From positions 372,001-436,000 of the forward strand of contig NZ_JANQOO010000010.1 in assembly GCF_028285715.1 (NCBI RefSeq): 64,000 nucleotides of DNA, written 5' to 3'. Shown here piece after piece: positions 26,869-35,700 of the stretch; position 1 is the stretch's first letter; every line of letters begins with the position of its first letter. The notes below the pieces were generated by a model that was not told the DNA's origin, made no database searches, and saw only the letters and a program-made list of their open reading frames with translations. The DNA comes from Ulvibacterium sp. (GTDB taxonomy: Bacteria > Bacteroidota > Bacteroidia > Flavobacteriales > Flavobacteriaceae). Made by a program: the position numbers and the translations under genes.

Positions 26869-27276
26869 CTAAAGTATTACTGTGATTTCCTTATCGGAGC
26901 GAAGTTCAAATGCGCATTCGGCGAAGCTGGGAGGGCCAAAGGTTTTCATCTTGGCATTGGAAAAGCCAATCTTCTCCTTTGGGATACCCAACCAGTTGCG
27001 ATCAAGTACATCATTACTATTCTCGTCATGAAAAATGGCCACGGCGTATTTCCCTGGCGGAAGACTCTCAATAGAAAGTTCCGTGGTGCCTTTCTGTGCC
27101 TTGGTACTATCAAATTTATAAACTCCCTCAAACTCAAGAAAGCCATTTTCACTGTCATAGATGGCCACACTTATCTTGCCATCCGATGTTTTTACCCCTT
27201 CTACGGAGATAGAGAGGCGATTTTGGGCCAGGCCAAAAATCGGTAATAGCACAAAGACCAAAAACCTTTTTTTCAT
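26869..27276 (-). CDS. DUF2141 exported protein
   Basis: 135 residues with a signal peptide (RFLVFVLLPIFGLAQ) and the DUF2141 beta-sandwich (ISVEGVKTSDGKISVAIYDSENGFL, LPPGKYAVAIFHDENSNDVLDRNWLGIPKEKIGFSN). Members are secreted or periplasmic and of unknown function. Monocistronic on the minus strand. Confidence 0.88.
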   Translation of the reverse strand: MKKRFLVFVLLPIFGLAQNRLSISVEGVKTSDGKISVAIYDSENGFLEFEGVYKFDSTKAQKGTTELSIESLPPGKYAVAIFHDENSNDVLDRNWLGIPKEKIGFSNAKMKTFGPPSFAECAFELRSDKEITVIL

Positions 27277-27474
27277 TTACTTAAAAATTTTTATCCTCTC
27301 AATAGTTGGTTTAATAAAATTTTTCCGCTTAAATCAACCGCTTGCCATTAATATTTTCACAGTTGGCGGGCAGGTTTGCACAAAAAAATTAATTATTTCC
27401 ATTAGTATGCAAAAAATAATTTTATTTATGCTCATTTCATTAGCCCAAAAATAGGAACTCCAAGGCTCATAAAC

Positions 27475-27927
27475 TCACTTTTTGGATGAAAATTGTAGAG
27501 GTAGGCTGTCCTTTTTATTCTTTAGAAAATGGTACATTTTTTCATTTTCCAAAGAATCCCTTAAGTTCATAAAAAGCTTTAACGAATCCTTATACACCAG
27601 TTTTATCTTGGGGTTAGGAATATGGTCCACATATACGTACACCTTCTTGTCCGTAAGGGAATCCTTGAATTCCCTAAACATTCCTTTTTCCCTCTCCAGG
27701 GCCGAAAAACCGTTAAGGCGTTCCATTGGAGGAATTTTTTCCACCATCAATACACTGTCAAGCTCCGAAAATTTTATTTTGTTGTAATAAAATCCGGAGA
27801 GTATCTGAATGTCATTGGTATTGGTCCTGATCCAATTTTTATAATGTGCCGTAAGGGCAAGCACGCAGACAATCACGGTAATGACCACCACTACGTTCCA
27901 AAATCGATGTCGCCTTTTTATTCCCAT
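27475..27927 (-). CDS. Membrane-anchored protein of unknown function
   Basis: 150 residues: a basic N-terminus (MGIKRRHRF), one membrane helix (WNVVVVITVIVCVLALTAHY) and a charged, lysine-rich outer part with several KDSL segments (FKDSLTDKK, VYKDSLKLF, LRDSLENEK, KKDSLPLQ). No family is recognised. Single-pass topology suggests a periplasmic domain. Codon use and the clean reading frame from ATG to stop support a real gene. Confidence 0.65.
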   Translation of the reverse strand: MGIKRRHRFWNVVVVITVIVCVLALTAHYKNWIRTNTNDIQILSGFYYNKIKFSELDSVLMVEKIPPMERLNGFSALEREKGMFREFKDSLTDKKVYVYVDHIPNPKIKLVYKDSLKLFMNLRDSLENEKMYHFLKNKKDSLPLQFSSKK

Positions 27928-28033
27928 ACCGTTACTTGCGTTTCCTAAATTACAAACGATCCAAGTGAATAAAAATTTTCGAAAGGCTTAAATTACGCCT
28001 TATATGGAAACATCCCATCCTGTATATTCCATA

Positions 28034-28777
28034 TCAGCTGAAATAAATACTGCCCAACAAAAGGGTATCCATATAGGCGTGCGCCAAAATTAGGACAATC
28101 ATCCTGTTCTTATACCGTATATGAAAAGTTCCCAACACCAACCCCATAAAGCCCGTTTGTACCATTCCTGATACCCCCCAGCTGTAGTGGGCCAAACAAA
28201 AAACCAGTGCGCTAATCAGAATCGCATAGGTCCTCTGGAATTTTGTTCCTTCTAGCAACCATGAAATACGTTGAATTAAAAATCCACGATATACCAATTC
28301 CTCCCCAAAGGAAGACACAAGGTAAATTCCCAATAGGGAGACCATAAATGCCCATGGGTTTTCCTTTAGGTATTGATAACCCTCAACATCGGGTTGAGCG
28401 GGGGCTACAGTCAACACGGACATGACAATGGACCCCAGTACAAAACTTAAAAGGGTGATGACGAATAGGAACAAGGACCACAAAACCATTTTTAGGTATG
28501 TTTTTGAACTCCAGATCGGCAATACCAGTCCTAGGTCACCAAAATTTGCTCTCCTTAGCCATTGCCCGAAAAACACCAGGGCGATCATAAGTACATTGGC
28601 CAACCATACAACGCCCTGTTGCATAAATTGATTCCCTTTAAAAAAGGGTACAATCATCCGGATAATCAAAAAAACGATTCCAAAAATGAGTAAAATTTCT
28701 ATCAAAGTTGCGGATTTATTGGACTTCAAATGCCTTCCCAATTTATCCCTTAGCGTATCCCAGAATTGATGGTCCAT
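28034..28777 (-). CDS. CPBP-family intramembrane glutamic endopeptidase (second copy)
   Basis: 247 residues, polytopic. The three motifs are EELVYR, FCLAH (FxxxH) and HAYMD (HxxxD/N), so the catalytic set is intact. It is not closely similar to the copy at 8.7 kb outside the motifs. It lies 89 bases after a membrane-type AraC gene on the same strand, which repeats the gene order seen at 7.3-9.5 kb. Substrate unknown. Confidence 0.88.
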   Translation of the reverse strand: MDHQFWDTLRDKLGRHLKSNKSATLIEILLIFGIVFLIIRMIVPFFKGNQFMQQGVVWLANVLMIALVFFGQWLRRANFGDLGLVLPIWSSKTYLKMVLWSLFLFVITLLSFVLGSIVMSVLTVAPAQPDVEGYQYLKENPWAFMVSLLGIYLVSSFGEELVYRGFLIQRISWLLEGTKFQRTYAILISALVFCLAHYSWGVSGMVQTGFMGLVLGTFHIRYKNRMIVLILAHAYMDTLLLGSIYFS

Positions 28778-28866
28778 ATCTTCTTACTTTTTAGGCTATG
28801 TCATAAAAGTAGAAGTGAAATTCCGGGGAATGGTTTTACTTCAGGAAGGCGAACCCTTTTTACAAT

Positions 28867-29997
28867 TTATTTTATGGCTGAAGAAAGTCTAAATTCGGAA
28901 GGTGTCTGATTGGTCTTCTTTTTAAAGATCGTGTTGAAGGAAGATTTGGAGGAAAAACCCACGGAATACATCACCTCCTGTATGGTCATACTGTTTTGGG
29001 TGTCCCGAAGTAATTTTTTGGCCTCATCAATTCTGTACGAGTTTACAAAATCGAAAAAATGTTTTTTGAAAGATTGGTTAATAATCTGAGAAAGCTCCTT
29101 AGGCGGAAGATCCAAAATGCTGGCCAGATCATTTAAGGTAAGATCAGGATTTAGGTAGCGTTTTTCCGTTTCCATTTGGAAAAGCAAAGCTTCCCTGAAC
29201 CTATTTTGTTTATCCACAGACAAGGTTGATCCGGAATACTTCTTTTTGTTTTGGGTTGAAAATGGATCACCGGAAAGTAATTCGGAGTGCTTTAAAGCTT
29301 TAAAAATTGCCCTGTTGATGAAGTAAAAAAGGAACACTATAAAGCCGAGCAATAAGCTATTTATGTAGGGTCTGTAGGAAGTATAGGGAACTATGGTCAG
29401 CAAAACGCCCAACACCCATAGTCCGATAAATGAGTTTATCATAAAATGCAGCCAATCCAAGTTAATCCTGGCTAGATTGGAATGGTAGTCTTTCATGGTT
29501 TCACTGTGTAGGGCCACAATACGTTTTGACAGCCACAAGTAGATTCCCCCATGTAGGTAGGCGACGACTACAAATACTATGGCTCCTTTTGGAAGGTTGG
29601 CCTTGCTTATAGTTTCCAGCGAATCGTTAAATGGTACCGCTACCGTTGTATATAAAATGAACAACCCTAACAAACATGCAACAAAAGGAATAAAGTGAGC
29701 CCATTTTTTAAGAAGTGTAAAATGTTCATCCAAACAAGACCGGGTATAGAAATAAATCAATGGTCCGAAAAGCAATAAAAAAGAATCATCCAGTAGTAAA
29801 ATCAGCGGAAAAAAGAACCAAATATCCTGTATTTGCAATAGAATATCTGTGGTGTTAATGGCCAATATGAGGAAAAAAGTACCAAGTAAAAGATTACTTG
29901 TCCTTTTGCCCTTTTTGTTGGACAGTGAAAAAATAGCGATAAAAAATAGCTGAAACGCTACAAGCAACAAAAGTATCGCATTCAACTTCAGGTCCAT
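28867..29997 (-). CDS. Membrane-tethered AraC-family regulator (second copy)
   Basis: 376 residues. About seven membrane segments (residues 5-240: AILLLLVAFQLFFIAIF, LLLGTFFLILAI, ...) are followed by an AraC DNA-binding domain (LTLNDLASILDLPPKELSQIINQSF and IQEVMYSVGFSSKSSFNTIFKKKTNQTPSEFR). The ATG at 29997 was chosen over a TTG two codons upstream. It precedes a CPBP protease and follows an S9 peptidase gene by 21 bases on the same strand, so it could be part of a three-gene unit. Confidence 0.88.
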   Translation of the reverse strand: MDLKLNAILLLLVAFQLFFIAIFSLSNKKGKRTSNLLLGTFFLILAINTTDILLQIQDIWFFFPLILLLDDSFLLLFGPLIYFYTRSCLDEHFTLLKKWAHFIPFVACLLGLFILYTTVAVPFNDSLETISKANLPKGAIVFVVVAYLHGGIYLWLSKRIVALHSETMKDYHSNLARINLDWLHFMINSFIGLWVLGVLLTIVPYTSYRPYINSLLLGFIVFLFYFINRAIFKALKHSELLSGDPFSTQNKKKYSGSTLSVDKQNRFREALLFQMETEKRYLNPDLTLNDLASILDLPPKELSQIINQSFKKHFFDFVNSYRIDEAKKLLRDTQNSMTIQEVMYSVGFSSKSSFNTIFKKKTNQTPSEFRLSSAIK

Positions 29998-30018
29998 GTT
30001 CAAAGTTATTGCCCAAAC

Positions 30019-32043
30019 CTATTCCCGGTATTTCTGAAACCAGGCCAAGGTATGTGCTATCTTGGTGATCAAATTGCTCGGTCTATTGGCAATGCCATGG
30101 CTCGCATTCGGTATTTCCACCAATACTGTTGGAATTTTGCGCAGTTTTAGCGCATGGTACAACTGTTTGGCCTCACTGGGCGGTGTCCGCAAATCGTCCA
30201 TTCCAACCAGTACCATGGTTGGCGTTTCTACGTTGCCCACCAATGAAATCGGGGAAAACTTCCAGTAGGTCTCAAAACTTTCCCAAGGTTGGCCCGGATA
30301 ACGGCTATTGGCATAGCGAAAATAATTATCGGCTACCAAGGTCTTGCTGATCCAATTCATTACAGGTTTGGCCACTACGGCCGCCTCAAAGCGGTTGTTC
30401 TTGCCTATCATCCAGGCAGACATAATGCCCCCCGCGCTCCCTCCAGTAACAAAAAGCTGGTCTTCATGGGCAATTCCCTTTTGGATGCAATAATCTACTC
30501 CGTCCATTACATCATTATAATCCTCTCCCGGATAATTGCGGTATAGCAAATTGGCGAATTCTTCACCATAACCGGTACTCCCCCGAGGGTTTGGATAAAA
30601 AACAACGTACCCCGAAGCCGCATACAATTGCATTTCTGCCGAAAAACGGTCCCCGTAGTTCAGAATAGGGCCTCCGTGGTTTTCAACCAAGAAAGGGTAC
30701 TTTTTGGAGGCGTCGTAATCCGGGGGGTATACCACCCATCCCTGGATGTCCCGTTGGTCAAAACTGGATGTATACCAGATTTCCTCTACCTTTCCTAAAT
30801 TCCGGAAATCCAATAAGGCCTTATTCAGGGAAGTAATCCTTGTCGGGTTTTTTGCCTTGGATTTCAAAACCGCCAACTCGGAAGGGTATTCTGGCCGGGT
30901 TTGGGTATAGGCAATGGTTCCGTTCTGGGACACACTAAAAGATCCTCCGGCATAGGGCCTGCCAATTGAGGTGCCTCCCAGGTTATCCAAAAGTTTGCTC
31001 ATCTTACCATTCAAGGCGACGTAAGCAATTTTAGTGTTTCCTTTATCGTCATAAGAACAATAAAGACCATTCCCCTTTTCATCCCACACCGGGTTGGAAA
31101 CTGTCCTATCCAAATTTTGGGAAACCACCTTTGGATTACTTCCATCCCGATCCATGATATGGAGCCTACGCACTTGATAAGCCTGCCTTTTGTCCTCGAC
31201 ACTGATATAGGCTATTTTTGTACCATCCGGAGAAACAACAGGATGATAATCCGGACCATCCCTATCCGTCAATGCATCGATTTGACCATCGTAGACCCCC
31301 ACGGAATAAATCTCGCTATTCCGAAAGTCGTATTCCCAGTCTTCCTTCCTATTCCCTGAAAAATAAATGTGTTGGCCATCCTTGGACCAGGAAAGGGCGC
31401 CTCTGTGATGGAAATCTCCAGAGGTCAATTGTCTTGGAGCACCGCCATCGGAGGGAATCACAAAAATATGATTGAATCCTGGCTCAATATAGCCCCGGCC
31501 GTCCGCTTCATGGTACAATCTATCTGTTATCCTTGGTTTTTCCGCCCATTTTGCGTCTTTGGGTTTTTCGGGCATTTTGGCCAAAACCGGCGGTTCTTTT
31601 GTTACGTTCCTGGAAAAGGCAAGCTGCCCACCATTAGGTGACCATGTTAAGGAACTTGGGCTGAAGGGAAGTTGGGTAAGTTTGGCAATTTTACCCGAAG
31701 CTATCCAATACACATAAATCTCCGATCCCTCTTCCGTACTGCTTACAAAGGCTAAACGATCTCCTTGGGGCGACCAGCGCGGATTGGATTCACCAACCTC
31801 CCTGGTGGTCAATTTTTGATGTGCCGAACCATCGTTCCTCACCATCCATAGATTGCCCAAAACCTTATCTTCCATAATGTCAAAATCCATTCTCCGATAG
31901 ACTACCCACTCTCCATTGGGGGAAATCTGTGGGTCGGATACATATTGCAGGTCAAAAATATCAGTGTATGAGAAGTTTTGTTTTTGGGCCTTCAAGGATT
32001 GGAAGAGGGCCAGAAAGACAGCTAAAAAATAGAATTTGCGCAT
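30019..32043 (-). CDS. S9 family peptidase (acylaminoacyl-peptidase / DPP-like), secreted
   Basis: The 674 residues begin with a signal peptide (FYFLAVFLALFQSLKAQ). A TolB/WD-like beta-propeller follows (about 30-400; repeated SPDG/SPNG/SPQG turns), then an alpha/beta hydrolase domain (410-674). The catalytic set is serine in GGSAGG, aspartate in GMDDLRTPP and histidine in ASHGIANRP. Such prolyl-oligopeptidase-like enzymes trim peptides in the periplasm. The frame is intact and the length normal. Confidence 0.93.
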   Translation of the reverse strand: MRKFYFLAVFLALFQSLKAQKQNFSYTDIFDLQYVSDPQISPNGEWVVYRRMDFDIMEDKVLGNLWMVRNDGSAHQKLTTREVGESNPRWSPQGDRLAFVSSTEEGSEIYVYWIASGKIAKLTQLPFSPSSLTWSPNGGQLAFSRNVTKEPPVLAKMPEKPKDAKWAEKPRITDRLYHEADGRGYIEPGFNHIFVIPSDGGAPRQLTSGDFHHRGALSWSKDGQHIYFSGNRKEDWEYDFRNSEIYSVGVYDGQIDALTDRDGPDYHPVVSPDGTKIAYISVEDKRQAYQVRRLHIMDRDGSNPKVVSQNLDRTVSNPVWDEKGNGLYCSYDDKGNTKIAYVALNGKMSKLLDNLGGTSIGRPYAGGSFSVSQNGTIAYTQTRPEYPSELAVLKSKAKNPTRITSLNKALLDFRNLGKVEEIWYTSSFDQRDIQGWVVYPPDYDASKKYPFLVENHGGPILNYGDRFSAEMQLYAASGYVVFYPNPRGSTGYGEEFANLLYRNYPGEDYNDVMDGVDYCIQKGIAHEDQLFVTGGSAGGIMSAWMIGKNNRFEAAVVAKPVMNWISKTLVADNYFRYANSRYPGQPWESFETYWKFSPISLVGNVETPTMVLVGMDDLRTPPSEAKQLYHALKLRKIPTVLVEIPNASHGIANRPSNLITKIAHTLAWFQKYRE

Positions 32044-32254
32044 GAAAGAACAATTTGAATTCTATATGAAAATAGCAGAATGAGGTCAATTTCGCAAGCC
32101 ATAGCAAGCTTTGTTAAGCATAGTAAAAAAAGAAAGCAATAACCCAACACTCCCTTAGTCCCTAAAGCTACTAAATGATGTCTTTAATGGACAAAGAGAA
32201 TCTTAATTCTTTTCATACCTCCTCGGAAAATCGTATCTTTAGGAATCGTAGAAG

Positions 32255-32653
32255 ATGACAAAACTTATTTCCATAACAATATCCTTGCTCATTCTTTTTC
32301 AGAGCTTTAACATCCATGTCAACGATTTGGTGGAATTGGACGAACTCATCGAGCACGCCCAATTTCATGCCGAGGCGTATGGCGATAGTTTTTGGGTCTT
32401 TCTTTCCAAGCATTATGGGGAACTCAAAACCGAACACAATCAAAAACATCAGGAAGAACAAAAGGACCATGAGGAGCTTCCCTTTCAACATCAATACTAT
32501 TCCCTTTCACTTTCAGCCTTCGTTATCAACGACCCGCTGCCCTATACTTCCCAAGTGGAAATAATGTCCCATGATTCCGGCAACTTTCATTATGCCGATT
32601 CGTATTCTCCCCTACTTGGAGATGGACTTTTCCAACCCCCACGATACGCATAA
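32255..32653 (+). CDS. Small exported His-rich protein before the metal efflux operon
   Basis: 132 residues: a signal peptide (LISITISLLILFQSFNI), then a soluble part with 11 or more histidines (HVND, EHAQFHAEAY, KHYGE, EHNQKHQEEQKDHEE, QHQYY, SHDSGNFHYAD). Such a composition suits binding of zinc, copper, cobalt or nickel in the periplasm. It lies 72 bases upstream of the CzcA/CusA-type pump on the same strand and is probably co-transcribed, acting as metal buffer or delivery protein. No named family is assigned. Confidence 0.75.
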   Translation: MTKLISITISLLILFQSFNIHVNDLVELDELIEHAQFHAEAYGDSFWVFLSKHYGELKTEHNQKHQEEQKDHEELPFQHQYYSLSLSAFVINDPLPYTSQVEIMSHDSGNFHYADSYSPLLGDGLFQPPRYA

Positions 32654-32725
32654 TCCTTACTGACATACATCATTTTTAGGCAGACAAATTCACATTAGTT
32701 TGCCATAACCCTTATTCAGTGGATT

Positions 32726-35700
32726 ATGTTATCGCGAATCATTAAATTAAGTATACGTAATAAGTTTATCGTTCTCCTTTTTACCCTTTTTCTTATCTGT
32801 TTTGGGTTGTACTCCTTGACCCAAATACCTATTGGCGCCGTTCCCGACGTGACCAATAACCAAGTACAGGTCATTACTACATCGCGCAATCTTTCTACCC
32901 AAGATATGGAACAGTTCATTACCTATCCCGTGGAGCTGGAAATGGCCAACCTCCCCGGAGTTAAGGAAATCCGTTCCATATCCAAATTCGGACTTTCCGT
33001 AGTAACCATCGTTTTTGATGATGATATGGGCACGTATTTACCCCGTCAACTCATTGCCGAAAAAATAAAATCGGCCTCTGAAAAAATTCCGGAAGGTTTC
33101 GGAACACCTGAAATGGGACCCATTTCGACAGGGCTAGGAGAGATTTATCAATACATCCTAGACGTAAAGGAAGGCTATGAAGATCAGTACACGGTGACCG
33201 ACCTCAGGACTATTCAGGACTGGGTGGTAAAACGTCAACTCTCGGGCATCCCAGGCGTGGTGGAGGTAAATACGTGGGGTGGTTTTTTAAAACAATATGA
33301 GGTGGCCCTCAATACCGAAAAGCTCAATGCTATGGAGATTGATGCCAGAGAAGTCTTTACCGCATTGGAGGACAATAATAATGTAGTGGGCGGTGGGTAT
33401 ATAGAAAAAAGGAATCAAGCTTATTTTATACGGGGTGAAGGGCTTGTTATTTCGCTATCGGATATTGAAGAAATCGTAGTAAAAACTAGGGACGGTATCC
33501 CAATTTACATTAAGGATATTGCCGAAGTAGGATACGGTAGTGCCATTCGGTTTGGTGCCATTACAGGAAATGGTGAGGGCGAAAAGGTATTGGGACAGGT
33601 GATGATGCTGAAGAATGCCGATTCTAAAAAGGTTATCGATGCCGTAAAGGAACGGGTCGCCAGTATTTCCAAAACGCTGCCCGAAGGCGTTTATATCAAC
33701 GCCTTCCTAGACCGCAGCGAACTCATTGCCAAGACCACGTCTACCGTAACCGAAAATCTGGTCTTGGGTTGTCTCATAGTTACTTTTGTTGTAGTACTGC
33801 TCTTGGGCAATCTACGTTCCGGATTAGTGGTTACATCGGTAATTCCGTTAAGCTTATTTTTTGCCCTTTCACTTATGTATCTGTTTGGAGTGGATGCCAA
33901 CCTCATGAGTTTGGGTGCTATTGATTTTGGAATTATCATCGATGGTGCGGTTATTATCGTGGAATTCATTGCCTTTCAGATTACCCAACAACGTTCACAA
34001 CTAGTCGCGCTTTCTAAAAACGACCGACAGAAAAAACGTGATGCCATTACCGAGAGCAGTACTTCCAAAATGATGAATTCTGCCATTTTTGGTCAACTTA
34101 TCGTCTTCATCGTGTTTATTCCTGTCCTTTCCCTAAGCGGGGTGGAAGGTAAAATGTTCAAACCCATGGCGCTTACGTTTAGTTTTGCGCTTATTGGTGC
34201 CATTGTGCTATGTTTTACTTATGTCCCAGTAGCTGCGGCACTTTTCTTGAGGCCTTCCAAAACCGCTGAAAAAAATATTTCTGTACGGTTAATGAACCTA
34301 CTGAACAGGGGATATGAGCCAGTAATCGATTGGGCCTTGCGCAGTAAAAGATGGGTGCTTGGAATTTCAGGAGGATTGCTTGTGCTGGCCGGAATTCTAT
34401 TTAGTTCAATGGGGGGGGAATTCGTGCCAACTTTGGACGAGGGCGATTTTGTAATACAGCCCATACTGAAAACAGGTACTTCATTGGAAAAGACCGTGGA
34501 GATTACCACACAAATCGAAACCATCCTGCTCGAGAATTTCCCGGAAGTGGAGCAGGTAGTAACCCGTATTGGTGCGGCCGAAGTCCCAACGGATCCCATG
34601 TCCATGGAAGAAAGTGATATCATCATTATCCTAAAGCCCAAAAACGAATGGGTCTCCGCAAGGACCAAGGACGAATTGGCCGAAAAGTTTAAGGAAGCCC
34701 TGAGTGTAATCGCAGGGATGGAGGTAGAGTTTACACAACCCATAGAAATGCGATTTAATGAACTCATTACAGGCGTGCGGGCAGATATTGCCATTAAAGT
34801 GTTTGGGGAAGATCTGGATATCCTAAGTAAAAAGGGCAACGAAATAAAGGACCTGATCCAAAACGTGAAAGGAGCAGCCGATGTTTCCGTAGAAAAAATA
34901 GTGGGTCTTCCTCAGATGAACGTAAAATACAACAGGACTAAAATAGCACGATATGGGCTTAATATTGCCGACTTGAACGACATGGTGGCCATGGGCTTTG
35001 CAGGTCGCAACGTAGGTAATGTCTATGAGGGGGAAAAACGGTTTGAACTGGTGGTGCGGTTGGACAAACGGCAAAGAAAAGACATCGATAATCTCAAAAA
35101 TCTGTATGTGGACCTACCCGCTGGGGGAAAAATTCCGTTAAGGGAACTGGCGGATATCAGTTATCAAAAGGGGGCCGCCAAAATTTCCAGGGACGATACC
35201 CGAAGGCGTATCGTGGTAGGTATTAACGTACGTAATCGAGACCTGCAATCCGTGGTGAACGATGTGCGTCGATTAATCGACGAAAATTTGCAGTTACCCG
35301 TTGGGTACTCCATCACCTATGGCGGGCAATTCGAGAACCTACAAAGTGCCAAAACCCGACTTTGGGTGGCCGTGCCTATTGCCCTCTTATTGATTTTTAT
35401 CCTCTTGTATTTTGCCTTCAGGTCCGTTAAGGAAGCTTTGCTCATCTTTTCCGCTATTCCTTTGGCGGCGGTGGGTGGCGTACTTTTGTTGTGGTCGAGG
35501 AGTATGCCCTTCAGCATTTCGGCGGGAGTGGGATTTATTGCTCTTTTTGGAATTGCAGTGCTTAACGGAATTGTGCTATTGGAACATTTTAAGGAACTCG
35601 GACACCAATCTTTTAAAACTATGGAAGCACTTGTAAAACAAGGAACAAAGGATAGATTACGCGCCGTGGTGCTTACCGCCTCGGCGGCGTCCCTGGGTTT

